Numbered from the stretch's first letter, positions 52,188-61,732 are shown. The stretch is 64,000 nt of DNA from Mucilaginibacter sp. OK283 (GCF_900110415.1 NZ_FODR01000011.1:62001-126000); one strand, 5' to 3'. Numbers and translations are program-made. Notes: a model not told the origin generated them from the sequence alone.

Positions 52188-53657
52188 TTATCCTTTATTC
52201 ACCTGCTTAAATTGCTCAATCACAGCTGCTGTAAAACCCGGTAAAATGTCCAGGTCGGCATCCCACAAATCTTTATTTTTTAATATGTTTTGAATTACAG
52301 CATCGCTATCCGGATTTTCCCACACCTTTGCAAAATAGCCAGCCTGGCCATCTGTAACTTTATATTCCTCATTGTTGATGGTACCGGTATATTGCCCCTC
52401 ATCGCCTGCTTTAACGCGCATAAAACGGATAAAGGCGGCAAAACCCTTGGCCATGCATGCCGGTACAGTGTTGTTTAATTTATAATAGTTTAATAATAAC
52501 GGAATAACACGCATTTTAATTTTAGTGGAGTATTGTACCGAGATGCTTAACCACTCATGCCTGATATACGGATTGCGGAACCTATCCAAAACCTTGTTTG
52601 CAAAATCGGTGGCTACAACATCATCAATTTTATAGGGGATGGCAGGCCTTATCTCATCAAACACCAGCTGCGTAATAAACTTTGTAAACTGCACGTCGTC
52701 CATTGCATCTTTAACGGTTTTAAAACCCGATAAATAGGCAAAAGCACAGCACAATGTGTGTGTGCCGTTTAGTAACCTTAACTTTAACTCCCTGAATAAT
52801 TCAATATCAGGTGTTATTACCACGCCTTCATCCACCTGGCCAAATGATAATACTTCTTTTATTTTATCATCGCCCTCAATGGCCCACAAACTATAGGTTT
52901 CGGCCATAATACCAAGGTTATCCGTATAGCCGTTTTTAGTCTCTAATTCTTCATTCAATACAGCATCCGGCCGACCAGGCACAATCCTGTCAACCAATGA
53001 GTTACAAAAATTATTGCTACTTTCCAGCCAATCCATAAAGTCGGGTTCCAGTTTGTTCAAATGGGCCAATTCTAATATAATCGCTTCCAGTTTTTTACCG
53101 TTATCAACAATAAGCTCGGTTGGGATAATTACCAAACCACTATCCGGGTTACCGTTAAAAGCCATGTAACGCTCATACAAAACGGCTAAGAGCTTGCCGG
53201 GAAATGAAGCCGGCGGGTGTTTCCGTACATCTTCTTTTACGAGCCTAATGCCCACTTCGGTGGTGTTGGATATGATTACTTTTAATTTAGGTTTCCTGGC
53301 CACGTCCAAAATCTCGTCCCATTCATTAGTTGCCGAAAGCACCCTGCTTATGGCCGACGAAATCAGCTGCTCACTTACCTGCCGGCCGTTTACAATGCCT
53401 TTTGAATAAATGGTGTATAAATTATCCTGTTTACCAAAATCATCAACGGTACCGGTATCTGTCGACTTAACCACAATTACCCTTCCGTTAAAAATCCCTG
53501 CCTTGTTAGCTTTATCAATATAATAATCGGGCAATCCTCTTAATAATACGCCGGTACCAAACTGCAATACTTTTTCGGGGAGCTCAAACAAATGTTCGGC
53601 GGGCACTTCAACTCCTGCAACGTTTATTCTTTTAAGGTTATACTTTGATAAAATCAT
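52188..53657 (-). CDS. uxaB: Tagaturonate reductase
   Basis: A protein of 489 residues of the mannitol dehydrogenase family, close to the usual UxaB length. The NAD-binding region has LPEKVLQFGTGVLLRGLPDY and NGRVIVVKSTDTG, and IISNTTEVGI follows. The C-terminal domain has KLRLLNGTHTLCCAFAYLSG with the Lys/Asn/His block of this family. It reduces tagaturonate to altronate with NADH. Fructuronate reductase (UxuB) is the alternative, but direct linkage to altronate dehydratase favours UxaB. The first enzyme of the route, uronate isomerase UxaC, is not in the window. Confidence 0.92.
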   Translation of the reverse strand: MILSKYNLKRINVAGVEVPAEHLFELPEKVLQFGTGVLLRGLPDYYIDKANKAGIFNGRVIVVKSTDTGTVDDFGKQDNLYTIYSKGIVNGRQVSEQLISSAISRVLSATNEWDEILDVARKPKLKVIISNTTEVGIRLVKEDVRKHPPASFPGKLLAVLYERYMAFNGNPDSGLVIIPTELIVDNGKKLEAIILELAHLNKLEPDFMDWLESSNNFCNSLVDRIVPGRPDAVLNEELETKNGYTDNLGIMAETYSLWAIEGDDKIKEVLSFGQVDEGVVITPDIELFRELKLRLLNGTHTLCCAFAYLSGFKTVKDAMDDVQFTKFITQLVFDEIRPAIPYKIDDVVATDFANKVLDRFRNPYIRHEWLSISVQYSTKIKMRVIPLLLNYYKLNNTVPACMAKGFAAFIRFMRVKAGDEGQYTGTINNEEYKVTDGQAGYFAKVWENPDSDAVIQNILKNKDLWDADLDILPGFTAAVIEQFKQVNKG

Positions 53658-53683
53658 GTTTTGTTTGATTGGGGTATTTATGA

Positions 53684-55585
53684 TTATTTATGTTTTGATA
53701 AAATCTGCCCGGCCACCCAGCGTACCAGGTCGTTAGCGGCATTAATGTTTTCAAATTGCGGTGGAAGCTTACGGCCATCTACATATTCATTGTAAAACCA
53801 GGGATCGCCTACGGCAAACACGGTTCCTTTGCCATATTTAGCGGCAGCAACTATTACATCATTTTTATTAATCAGTTGAGCTACAGCCGGGGCGCTTATG
53901 TTTAATGTGCTAAGCTCCTTGATGTACACCTTTTTTGCTGTTTTAAATATCTTATTATCGGCCGGTATGTTTATTGCGCCCTGCTCAAACTCACGGCCGG
54001 CTACATGGTTAATGCTGTTTTTGTTAAAACTGATACCAAACTGTGCCATCAGCTGGTTAAGATGCGTAAACTCTGCATTACCAGTATCATTATTCAGCAC
54101 CAATAAAACACCTCCGTTTTTAACCCAATCGCTTATGGCTTTAATGTGAGGTTCGAGTATATATTTGGCCTGTGGGTTTTCTTTCGGAATATCCGGATCA
54201 ACAATAATGTACACTGCTGCTTTTTTCAGGTTTGCGGCAGTTGGCTCCTCAGTCAAAGTTTCGGTACGGAAGCCATAGTTGTTAAATACCTGCCCAAAAA
54301 AAGAGATCCCGTTGTTATCCCACTCTTCCCATTTATAGTGAAATGGCATTGTTTTGCCTGTAATATCCTGGCGGTGTTCGTCATTAAAATAGCTATCCAG
54401 CAAGGCTATTTTACCCTTGCCTGCGGTCAGCGTTTTTAACTTTTCTATTTCTACACTGGCCAGCATAAAAGCGCCAACGCCCTTGGTTTCATTGGTGATG
54501 GTTTTTACACCGGTATAATACTCATAGCTTCCATCACGGTATGGTTGCCCACCCACGCCAACAGCACCACAGGTTCCTTTTATATTTACCTGCCCGGCCG
54601 CATCCGTTTCAATAAACTGTTTTATAATGCCGTCATAGGCTTTTTGTGCAGGTTGCAAGTATTTTGAAGGCAGGTAGCCTTCCCGTACACTTTTGGCCAG
54701 GGCATATACAAACATACAGGAGGCGGATGCTTCCAAATAATTACCTTTTTGAGCGCCTTTGTCCAGCACCTGGTACCATAGCCCTGTTTGTTTATCCTGG
54801 TAAGTAGTTATAGCCACGGCCAATCGATTTAAAATAGCCAGTAACTGCGCGCGTTTTGGATGATTTAACGGCAACTGGTCGAGCACATCAACCAGGCCCA
54901 TAATATACCAGCCATCGGCCCTGGCCCATAAACATGCAGATAAACCCGTTTGAGGGTTAGCCCAGCGTTCTTTTTTGCTTTGATCCCAGGCATGGTACAG
55001 CAGCCCGGTTTTAGGATCGCGGGCGTTTTTTTCCATCAGGATAAACTGGCTGGTTATATCATCAAAATCATTTTCCTGGTGAAACTCCGTGGCATATTCT
55101 GCATAAAAAGGTTCGGCCATATACAGGCCATCCAGCCACATTTGGTTTGGGTACCGTTTTTTATGCCAGAAACCGCCTTCGGGGACACGGGGTTGCTTGT
55201 CTATCTGTTTACGTAACAGAATGGCCGCCTTGTAATACTTTGGGTTATTTAAAACCCGGTAAAGCATGATGAGGCTGCGGCCGGCTAAAATATTATCGAG
55301 GGTAAAATCATCCGCTTTATACGTGCGGATAGTGCCGTCAGTATTAACATACCTATCGGCGGCACGTTGTATGTAGCTAAAATACTCGCCGTTGGCGCTT
55401 TGCTGCCAAACGCTTTGCATTCCCTGCAAAACTATGCCCTGGTCGTACGACAAATTGCCACCGGGCAGCGAATCTTTCCAAATATGCATAACTGTGGCAG
55501 CCATGCGTTGAGACCAGGGCTGTTCCTGCGCCCGAAGCAATAATCCTTGCAAGAGAATGGCAAACAACAAAAAGATCTTCTTCAT
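53684..55585 (-). CDS. Secreted GH105 unsaturated rhamnogalacturonyl hydrolase with extra C-terminal domain
   Basis: A protein of 633 residues with signal peptide MKKIFLLFAILLQGLLLRAQ. Residues 20-390 form the GH105/GH88 (alpha/alpha)6 barrel: YDQGIVLQGMQSVWQQSANG, DNILAGRSLIMLYRVLN, PNQMWLDGLYMAEPFYAEYA (catalytic Asp), LYHAWDQSKKERWANPQTGL, LWARADGWYIMGLVDVLDQL. It removes unsaturated uronic acid left by pectate or rhamnogalacturonan lyases. Residues 400-630 are an extra alpha/beta domain (ALLDSYFNDEHRQDITGKTM, NGGVLLVLNNDTGNAEFTHL, GKGTVFAVGDPWFYNEYVDG) resembling DUF4350/GATase-like domains. No lyase is in the window. It starts eight bases after CE8. Confidence 0.92.
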   Translation of the reverse strand: MKKIFLLFAILLQGLLLRAQEQPWSQRMAATVMHIWKDSLPGGNLSYDQGIVLQGMQSVWQQSANGEYFSYIQRAADRYVNTDGTIRTYKADDFTLDNILAGRSLIMLYRVLNNPKYYKAAILLRKQIDKQPRVPEGGFWHKKRYPNQMWLDGLYMAEPFYAEYATEFHQENDFDDITSQFILMEKNARDPKTGLLYHAWDQSKKERWANPQTGLSACLWARADGWYIMGLVDVLDQLPLNHPKRAQLLAILNRLAVAITTYQDKQTGLWYQVLDKGAQKGNYLEASASCMFVYALAKSVREGYLPSKYLQPAQKAYDGIIKQFIETDAAGQVNIKGTCGAVGVGGQPYRDGSYEYYTGVKTITNETKGVGAFMLASVEIEKLKTLTAGKGKIALLDSYFNDEHRQDITGKTMPFHYKWEEWDNNGISFFGQVFNNYGFRTETLTEEPTAANLKKAAVYIIVDPDIPKENPQAKYILEPHIKAISDWVKNGGVLLVLNNDTGNAEFTHLNQLMAQFGISFNKNSINHVAGREFEQGAINIPADNKIFKTAKKVYIKELSTLNISAPAVAQLINKNDVIVAAAKYGKGTVFAVGDPWFYNEYVDGRKLPPQFENINAANDLVRWVAGQILSKHK

Positions 55586-55593
55586 TTTTAAGG

Positions 55594-56592
55594 TTATTTT
55601 ATGGATGAAACATCCCAGTTATCGTTGCCGGCCAGGATATTTTTTATAGTATATTTTTCAAAATCAGCAGCACTCAACTGGTGCGACCACAATACACGTC
55701 CTTTTACATCTGCCCCGTTACCTTTTGACTGGTATTCGGCAAAAAAAGCGGTTTTCTCGTTTTCGGGGTTACGCCAGTTATCCCAGCCTTCTTTAAGTAT
55801 ATGGCTGCCCATAATTGTATTAATGTAAACTGCCTTACCGTGAGGACGCCATGGCCGTCCGAGGTAAACTTTGTTTACGCTGGTATCTGCAGCTGTAAGT
55901 GTACAATCAAAAAACACAAAGCCAAATTGCTGACGCGGGGTTGTTGCAGGAGCTGTAATGAATGAGTTTTTAAGGCTGTTGATAACGCAATGCTGAAATA
56001 CTGCTGTTGCTTCGCCAAAAATAAAATCGGTTGTACCTTCAATATAGCAATCTTTATAAAACTGGCGGCTGCCTTCCGTAGCGGCATAAAGGGTATCCTG
56101 GTTACCCAGCAAACGGCAGTTGGTCACGGCACACCTGTCGCCTTCAATATGTAAAGCTACGGCCTGCCCAACCTGCCCTGCAGCGTTGGCTATGGTAAGG
56201 TTTTCGGCGGTAAAATCATTACCCTGCACTAAAACGGCGTATGAGGTATAGGTGGTGAAAGTATCCTTAGCAAAAGCATCCTTACCCTTCGGGTTTAGCT
56301 TTCCCGAAAAATCGCTATTGGTGATGATGGTTTGCTCTTTATCCTCGCCAATTAAAGATATCCTGGTTTTCCATGAGGGGATAACCAGTTTTTCGTGATA
56401 TACCCCTTTTTTTATGAAGATGGAAACCTGCTGCTGCGACAGGTCGCGAACGGCGTTTACGGCCTCTTGTATGGTTTTATAGTTACCGCTGCCATCCTGC
56501 GCCACCGTAAAATGGTTGGGATAGGTAACAGCCTGTGCCTGCAGCATGGCAGGCATCATCAGGATCAATATCAGCAGGTATAATTTCCTCAT
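55594..56592 (-). CDS. Secreted pectin methylesterase, CE8
   Basis: A protein of 332 residues with a signal peptide to MLQAQ. The parallel beta-helix has FTVAQDGSGNYKTIQEAVNA, then GNQDTLYA, YIEGTTDFIFGEATAVFQHC (the two active-site Asp and the aromatic neighbours) and YLGRPWRPHGKAVYIN (Arg and Trp of the substrate cleft). It removes methyl esters from homogalacturonan so that polygalacturonase can act. Its ATG overlaps the GH28 stop by one base (TAATG), a strong sign of coupled translation. GH105 follows eight bases after its stop. Confidence 0.95.
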   Translation of the reverse strand: MRKLYLLILILMMPAMLQAQAVTYPNHFTVAQDGSGNYKTIQEAVNAVRDLSQQQVSIFIKKGVYHEKLVIPSWKTRISLIGEDKEQTIITNSDFSGKLNPKGKDAFAKDTFTTYTSYAVLVQGNDFTAENLTIANAAGQVGQAVALHIEGDRCAVTNCRLLGNQDTLYAATEGSRQFYKDCYIEGTTDFIFGEATAVFQHCVINSLKNSFITAPATTPRQQFGFVFFDCTLTAADTSVNKVYLGRPWRPHGKAVYINTIMGSHILKEGWDNWRNPENEKTAFFAEYQSKGNGADVKGRVLWSHQLSAADFEKYTIKNILAGNDNWDVSSIK

Positions 56593-58247
56593 TATTTTGC
56601 TGTTATAAGTGAGCTGCTTTCGGCACCGGGGCCAAACTCTGCTTTGTTTTTAGCCTTTGCCGCATCGGTATTTAACAATTGTACCTGCGCCGATTTTCTG
56701 CCTGCTATCTTAAGCAGTAATTGCGCCTGGTTATACCTTATGCCGCTAAGCATAATGCTGCTGCCATTTTTAATATTAATAAGCGGGCTGGTGTTTTCAC
56801 ACTCAAGGTGCACATTTTTCAGGCTGATGTTTTGCGCTTCAATAATATCAATACCATCGTTTGTTTTGAATATGCTGTTTTCAATGTGGATGCCTTTAAT
56901 GCTCATTTCGGGCAGGCCCCGTATCATAATGGCTTTTTCGGCGCCGTTGCAGGCTACATTGTTCACATAAAAATTGCGGAACGCGGGTGTGGCTTCTGTT
57001 ACCGGGAAATTTGCCTGGTCGTTAACCTCATCTGCTTCTCCGGGCGATTTGCCGCCATAATACATATCAAAAAGTATAGCCTCATGAAGAATCTCTTTCA
57101 TGCTGATGTTTTTGATAAAAATATTTTCTACTACGCCGCCACGCCCGCGGGTAGTTTTAAACCTGAGGCCAATATCGGTACCAATAAAGGTGCAATCAGT
57201 TACGAAAATATTGCGCGCGCCACCCGACATTTCACTGCCAATTACAAAGCCGCCATGCGCGCGGTAAACAACATTGTTTTTTACAATAACATTTTCGGTT
57301 GGTTTGCCCCTTTTACGGCCCTCTTCATCGCGACCGGATTTGATACAAATGCCATCGTCGCCGGCATCAAATGTGCTGCCTTCAATCAGCACATTTTTAC
57401 ATGATTCCACGTCAATTCCGTCACCATTCTGTGCATTCCATGCGTTTCTTACGCGCATATTTTGCACAGTAAGGTGTTGGCACAATAAAGTATGGATATC
57501 CCATGCCGGTGAATTTTGAAGTGTAACCCCTTGCAGCAAAACATTTTTACAATTGGTAAGCACCAACATATTCGGTCTGAAAAAATCCTTCATAGCTTCA
57601 TTATCCTTGATGGTTTTCCCTTGCCCAAGCACACCGGCACCCGGTGTTTTAACACCTTTCATAAAGCCTTCTGATGGATACCATGATTTGCCGTTTTCGC
57701 TTACAACACCGCCGCTTGCCACCAGCTTTTTCCATTCGTTTTCGGTAAGCCTGTCTTTCCCAATGGCACGCCAAACCTCGCCATGCCCATCAATGATTCC
57801 ATCGCCGGTAATAGCAATATTCTGTAGATTGGTACCAGATATAGGCGACTCATTACGCACGGCGGCATGCCCTTCATAATTGCCTTCAATTAATTTATAC
57901 TGGGTTTTATCATCGGTAAACTGGAGCAACGCCGCCCTGCTTACATGCAGGTTTACATTGCTTTGCAATACCAACGGCCCCGTTAACCATAAACCCTGCG
58001 GAATAAGCACTACCCCACCGCCTTTTTTGCTGCAGGCAGCAATTGCTTTATTAATATTAACTGTATTTAATGTAATGCCATCGGGCTTTGCGCCGTAACT
58101 TAAAATATTAACGGTATCTTTTTTAAATACAGGCATATCTACATGGGGCAAATGCTGCCAAGAATACGGCGGGCCCTGTGCAAATGCAGTTAGTAAACCG
58201 GTCGCAAATAATACTGCGACACTAAATGATACTTTTATTAACGACAT
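56592..58247 (-). CDS. Secreted polygalacturonase, GH28
   Basis: A protein of 551 residues from the ATG at 58247, which starts a signal peptide (MSLIKVSFSVAVLFATGLLT); an upstream ATG at 58325 would translate the promoter region. The beta-helix carries the GH28 signature in order: VNILSYGAKPDG, NGDGIDVESC (NTD-equivalent Asp), FDAGDDGICIKSG (DD pair), RAHGGFVIGSEMSGG (GHG-equivalent His) and GLRFKTTRGRGG (RIK-equivalent). It hydrolyses alpha-1,4-galacturonan, probably as an exo-type or rhamnogalacturonan-directed enzyme given its length. It is the first gene of the pectin operon, divergent from the LacI regulator at 58539. Confidence 0.93.
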   Translation of the reverse strand: MSLIKVSFSVAVLFATGLLTAFAQGPPYSWQHLPHVDMPVFKKDTVNILSYGAKPDGITLNTVNINKAIAACSKKGGGVVLIPQGLWLTGPLVLQSNVNLHVSRAALLQFTDDKTQYKLIEGNYEGHAAVRNESPISGTNLQNIAITGDGIIDGHGEVWRAIGKDRLTENEWKKLVASGGVVSENGKSWYPSEGFMKGVKTPGAGVLGQGKTIKDNEAMKDFFRPNMLVLTNCKNVLLQGVTLQNSPAWDIHTLLCQHLTVQNMRVRNAWNAQNGDGIDVESCKNVLIEGSTFDAGDDGICIKSGRDEEGRKRGKPTENVIVKNNVVYRAHGGFVIGSEMSGGARNIFVTDCTFIGTDIGLRFKTTRGRGGVVENIFIKNISMKEILHEAILFDMYYGGKSPGEADEVNDQANFPVTEATPAFRNFYVNNVACNGAEKAIMIRGLPEMSIKGIHIENSIFKTNDGIDIIEAQNISLKNVHLECENTSPLINIKNGSSIMLSGIRYNQAQLLLKIAGRKSAQVQLLNTDAAKAKNKAEFGPGAESSSLITAK

Positions 58248-58383
58248 GCTTTTATAGGTGATTTTTTTACGCCTTAATTGGTAGCGAATTAAAATAAACA
58301 ACGCTGCTGACGGCGCTATGTACAATTCTTAAACAAGATTAACGGCTCTTAACTATAAAAAAAAGGAATTGACCAACTAAAAC

Positions 58384-58413
58384 CACGCAATCGTTCCCAG
58401 TAACGTTTGCGTG
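58384..58413. promoter_or_regulatory. Inverted-repeat operator of the pectin-locus LacI regulator
   Basis: The arms CACGCAATCGTT (58384-58395) and AACGTTTGCGTG (58402-58413) are inverted repeats with one mismatch and a 6-base spacer, in the 291-base gap between the divergent GH28 and LacI genes. The CGCAA..CGTT/TTGCG content is close to common LacI-family operators. The LacI protein at 58539 is the obvious binder. It lies 137 bases from the GH28 start. Confidence 0.65.
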
Positions 58414-58489
58414 ATTTTGAGAGTTATGGGTAAACACGACAAAATCCCGGTTTTTACGATAACTTAGTCGTAAAATAATTTCTTAATAT

Positions 58490-58527
58490 TTGAAAACGTC
58501 TGATCTTGCCGTAATTTGCACGATCAG
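58490..58527 (+). promoter_or_regulatory. Candidate LacI-gene promoter with CTGATC dyad
   Basis: TTG (58490-58492) and TAATTTG (58512-58518) resemble a Bacteroidota -33/-7 pair, 20 bases upstream of the ATG at 58539. A dyad CTGATC (58500-58505) / GATCAG (58522-58527) straddles the -7 box and could be a second protein-binding site. Confidence 0.4.
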
Positions 58528-58538
58528 AGAACCAAATT

Positions 58539-59570
58539 ATGTTTGAATCCTATACCATTAAAGACATTGCAAAGGCTTTGGGTGTATCCACCTCCACCGT
58601 ATCGAGGGCATTAAAGGGCAGCTATGAAATTGGCGCCGAAACTAAAAAACTCGTTCAGGAATATGCCGAGAAGGTGAATTACCGCCCCAATCCTATTGCC
58701 TTAAGTCTTAAAGATCAAAAAAGCCATTCAATTGGTGTTGTGGTATGCGAAGTGGCGAACGACTATTTCTCGCAAGCCATCAACGGTATCGAATCTATTG
58801 CATACAACCTTGGTTACCACGTTATTATTACGCAAACCCACGAATCGTTTGACAGGGAAACAGTTAACGTACAACATTTGCTTTCAAGGCATGTTGATGG
58901 GTTGCTGGTTTCTTTATCTGCCCAAACCACAGATACATCGCAGTATAAATATCTTCATGAAAAAGGGTTCCCTATTGTATTTTTTGACAGAATTGCCGCA
59001 GATATTGACACACACAGGGTTGTTGCTGATAATTTTAAAGGGGCATTTGATGCTACGGAGCTTTTAATAAAATCCGGATTTAAAAAGATAGCGCACCTAA
59101 CCAATTCAAATAACCTGTCGATAACAGTTGAAAGGCTCAACGGGTTTAAAGCCGCGCTGGATAAGCACGGCATCGAATTTAAACCTGGTTATTTAAAAAA
59201 CTGCGAGCATGGCGGGATGATCTACGACGAAATTGAATTTGCGGTAAAAGCATTGTTAGCTATGGAAAACCGACCCGAAGCCATTTTTATCGGCAGCGAC
59301 AGGTTGACCATTAATTGCATGTCGATATTAAAAAAAATGGGCGTAAAAGTACCCGACAATTTGGCGCTGGCTGGTTTTACCAATTCGGATGTTGTTGATT
59401 TATTTGATCCGCCACTTACCGTAGTCCGCCAGCCTGCATTCCAGATAGGCCAAAAAGCAACTGAACTACTTATTAAGACCATCGAAAGCAAATGGCCCGT
59501 TGAAGAATTTACGACCGAGCGGGTGGATACACAGTTAATTGAAAGATTATCGTCGCAAAAATTAAAATAA
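58539..59570 (+). CDS. LacI-family regulator of the pectin locus
   Basis: A protein of 343 residues. The N-terminal helix-turn-helix and hinge read YTIKDIAKALGVSTSTVSRA and NPIALSLKDQKSHSIGVVV. The sensor domain has VANDYFSQAINGIESIAYNL, VDGLLVSLSAQTTDT, IVFFDRI, IFIGSDRLTINCMSILKKMG and LTVVRQPAFQIGQKATELLI, all typical of the GalR/LacI group. It is divergent from the GH28-led operon and separated by a long inverted repeat, so it probably represses the operon until a pectin-derived uronic acid or oligosaccharide binds. A terminator follows at 59645. Confidence 0.93.
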   Translation: MFESYTIKDIAKALGVSTSTVSRALKGSYEIGAETKKLVQEYAEKVNYRPNPIALSLKDQKSHSIGVVVCEVANDYFSQAINGIESIAYNLGYHVIITQTHESFDRETVNVQHLLSRHVDGLLVSLSAQTTDTSQYKYLHEKGFPIVFFDRIAADIDTHRVVADNFKGAFDATELLIKSGFKKIAHLTNSNNLSITVERLNGFKAALDKHGIEFKPGYLKNCEHGGMIYDEIEFAVKALLAMENRPEAIFIGSDRLTINCMSILKKMGVKVPDNLALAGFTNSDVVDLFDPPLTVVRQPAFQIGQKATELLIKTIESKWPVEEFTTERVDTQLIERLSSQKLK

Positions 59571-59644
59571 CAATCGCTTTCTTATAAAATAAAACAAGTG
59601 GGGGCTCCGTTGGCTTCAAACCGACTTGCTTTTTGTATAAATGC

Positions 59645-59672
59645 AAAAAGCCCCGGGTTATCCGGGGCTTTA
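59645..59672. terminator. Bidirectional intrinsic terminator
   Basis: AAAGCCCCGG (59647-59656) pairs with CCGGGGCTTT (59662-59671) over a 5-base loop, with A and T tracts on the two sides. It serves the converging LacI (plus) and OmpA-family (minus) genes. Confidence 0.85.
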
Positions 59673-59697
59673 GCAAATAATATTTAATTAAAGACTA

Positions 59698-61038
59698 TTA
59701 CTTTTTGAACTGAACGCGACGGTTTAATACACGTCCTTCTTCAGTTGAATTATCAGCAATTGGCATGGTTTCGCCATAACCCTTAATTTTTACTTTCTTG
59801 GCATCAACACCAGAGTTAACCAGGTAAGTTTTTACCGAGTTAGCACGATCTTTTGATAAAGAAAGATTGTGGGCCGCTGTACCTTCAGATGAAGCGAAGC
59901 CATCAACCTCAACTTTAGCACCAGATGCACGCAAATCTGCAGATGTAGCATCTAATACAGGGTAAGATGAAGTGCGTAATACCGAGCTGTCAAATTCAAA
60001 CTGGATGTTTGAGTAAGCGGTACCAACCACTTTACCACCAGCTAACGTTGAATCTGGTTTAGGGAACACGATAACGCAACCAGAACCATCTACTACACTG
60101 CCTGCGGCAGTACCTGGGCATTTGTCAAACTGATCGGCAACACCGTCACCATCCGAATCTTTTTTCAGGTCGCTAACCGCAGTTTCAACATTGGTAACGC
60201 GGCCTTTTAAAGCTTCAACTTCCTGGCGTAAAGCTGCATCGTATAATTCGTCATACATTTGAGCAACCGGGTTAACCCATGTTAGGTTCTGTTTGGTTTT
60301 CGGGCCAAAAGTATACTCTAAACCACCATAGGTATAAGAGTAGTGGCTAAACTGCGGATAGGTATGAATAGCGCCAAAGTTATAGCCCTGTACAAAGCTA
60401 ATAGTGTAACCTAAATTTAAGGCTAACGCGTCAGACAGTCTGAACTTTACGCCTGCACCAACCGGAGCAAATAATTCTTTAATGGTTTTGTCGCCCCATG
60501 GATTAGTTACAGGGCTACCGCCAACCTTAGTGTTTTCTTTAACTTTATACAAGTCTAAACCTAAACCGGCAGAACCATAAAAGTTAACACTGTTTTTGCG
60601 ATGCAGGAAACTAACGCTTGCAATGTTAAAAACACCACTAAGTGCGGCTGAATTAAACGAAGTTTTGTATTCGGTGTAGCCAAATTTTTGAGTACCGTCC
60701 TTGTCAATGCCATGCACTTTGCCACCTAAATAATCTAACTGTAAGCTAAAAGTGTGCGATAATTGTTGCCTTAAATACACGCCATAGCCCAAATCAGCTT
60801 TAAATTTGTTAGTAGTGTTAATGGTAAACGGAACAAGCCCATCAGTAATACCGGCACTTACGCCAATGCTGAATGTGTTGTACTGACCAATGCCACCAAA
60901 TACCTTGGCGGTAGAAGTCTCAGAAGACATTGTTGTAGTTGTTGTTTTGGTGGAATCGGTTTGGGCATTAGCCATACCTACAACCATCAAAGACGCAAAC
61001 GATAATGCGACTGTTTTCTTTAATGTAGAGTAATTCAT
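59698..61038 (-). CDS. OmpA-family outer-membrane protein
   Basis: A protein of 446 residues from ATG 61038 (MNYSTLKKTVALSFASLMVV, signal ending GMANAQ). The N-terminal half is a beta-barrel-like domain with strands such as LGYGVYLRQQLSHTFSLQLD and GLGLDLYKVKENTKVG. A short coiled coil (ALRQEVEALKGRVTNVETAV) leads to a thrombospondin type-3-like calcium motif, DSDGDGVADQFDKCPGTA. The C-terminal OmpA/MotB peptidoglycan-binding domain follows: IQFEFDSSVLRTSSYPVLDA, VDGFASSEGTAAHNLSLSKD, RANSVKTYLVNSGVDAKKV, GYGETMPIADNSTEEGRVLN. It anchors the outer membrane to peptidoglycan. Its 5' leader has a stem-loop AAGCCTT/AAGGCTT (61061-61078) that may stabilise the mRNA. Confidence 0.93.
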   Translation of the reverse strand: MNYSTLKKTVALSFASLMVVGMANAQTDSTKTTTTTMSSETSTAKVFGGIGQYNTFSIGVSAGITDGLVPFTINTTNKFKADLGYGVYLRQQLSHTFSLQLDYLGGKVHGIDKDGTQKFGYTEYKTSFNSAALSGVFNIASVSFLHRKNSVNFYGSAGLGLDLYKVKENTKVGGSPVTNPWGDKTIKELFAPVGAGVKFRLSDALALNLGYTISFVQGYNFGAIHTYPQFSHYSYTYGGLEYTFGPKTKQNLTWVNPVAQMYDELYDAALRQEVEALKGRVTNVETAVSDLKKDSDGDGVADQFDKCPGTAAGSVVDGSGCVIVFPKPDSTLAGGKVVGTAYSNIQFEFDSSVLRTSSYPVLDATSADLRASGAKVEVDGFASSEGTAAHNLSLSKDRANSVKTYLVNSGVDAKKVKIKGYGETMPIADNSTEEGRVLNRRVQFKK

Positions 61039-61732
61039 AGTTGTTTGTTGTTGTTTTTTTAAGCCTTCCAAAAGGCTTTATAATCACCTATAACTTTTTA
61101 AGAAGCAAATTGTTTCGAAAAAGGAAAATTGATTTATAGTTATGAAATTAAAAACACCTTTGGTTGAATTTTCATTTAAATAACTGGTCAACTAACCTTG
61201 ACATTTTCTCGACCTATTTACCCCTTTTGTTATTTTGCTGTTTTGCAAAAAGAACGCCAAAAACAAAAAGTTGCACTTTTAAATTCAAAAAAATAACATA
61301 TCAACAAGGGTCATGCGGCTTACGTGCATAATTTTAGTTAAAAAAATAGGCTGATTGCAAAAAAATAATAAGCCCCCGATTTATTATTTTTATTTTAAGT
61401 ACATAAACTGTCTATATTAGGATACATTATTTTCGTCATTCTGCAATCAGGTCCTTAATAAACTGCATTCCTGTCCTGAAGATAGTGCGGTAAGCGATAA
61501 ATTTTCACAAGTCGGAGCAATATCAGGGTATAAAAAACGCCGGTATAATAACCCGCGGTTCTTATTGCAGGTGGCAAAACTTTTACCTTCTGCCTTTTCT
61601 ATATTGATATCCCCGGCATTTTTTTGAAGGCCTCGTTAGTAAGTATATGTCCCACTATAATCTGGAAAGCAAAACAGGCCTTTCTTATTCAGAAAAGGCC
61701 TGTTGAATTGTTATAAGATCAGTTGCATCATT
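61039..61732. other. Long intergenic gap upstream of the OmpA-family gene
   Basis: A 694-base AT-rich gap with no convincing gene. It holds the OmpA 5' leader with the stem-loop at 61061-61078 and, at the far end, the terminator of the DUF4199 gene (61673-61704). The middle (61100-61660) shows no hairpin, repeat or open frame that stands out. A small RNA cannot be excluded. Confidence 0.5.
61673..61704 (-). terminator. Terminator of the first DUF4199 gene
   Basis: A perfect 11-base stem, AACAGGCCTTT (61673-61683) and AAAGGCCTGTT (61694-61704), with a TTTT run on the minus strand. It resembles the hairpin at 62423-62448 after the other DUF4199 gene. Confidence 0.75.

Noticed and set aside
32685..58247. 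Canonical polysaccharide utilisation locus
   Set aside because: There is no SusC/SusD pair, hybrid two-component system or ECF sigma/anti-sigma pair in the cluster, so it is described as a pectin gene cluster only.
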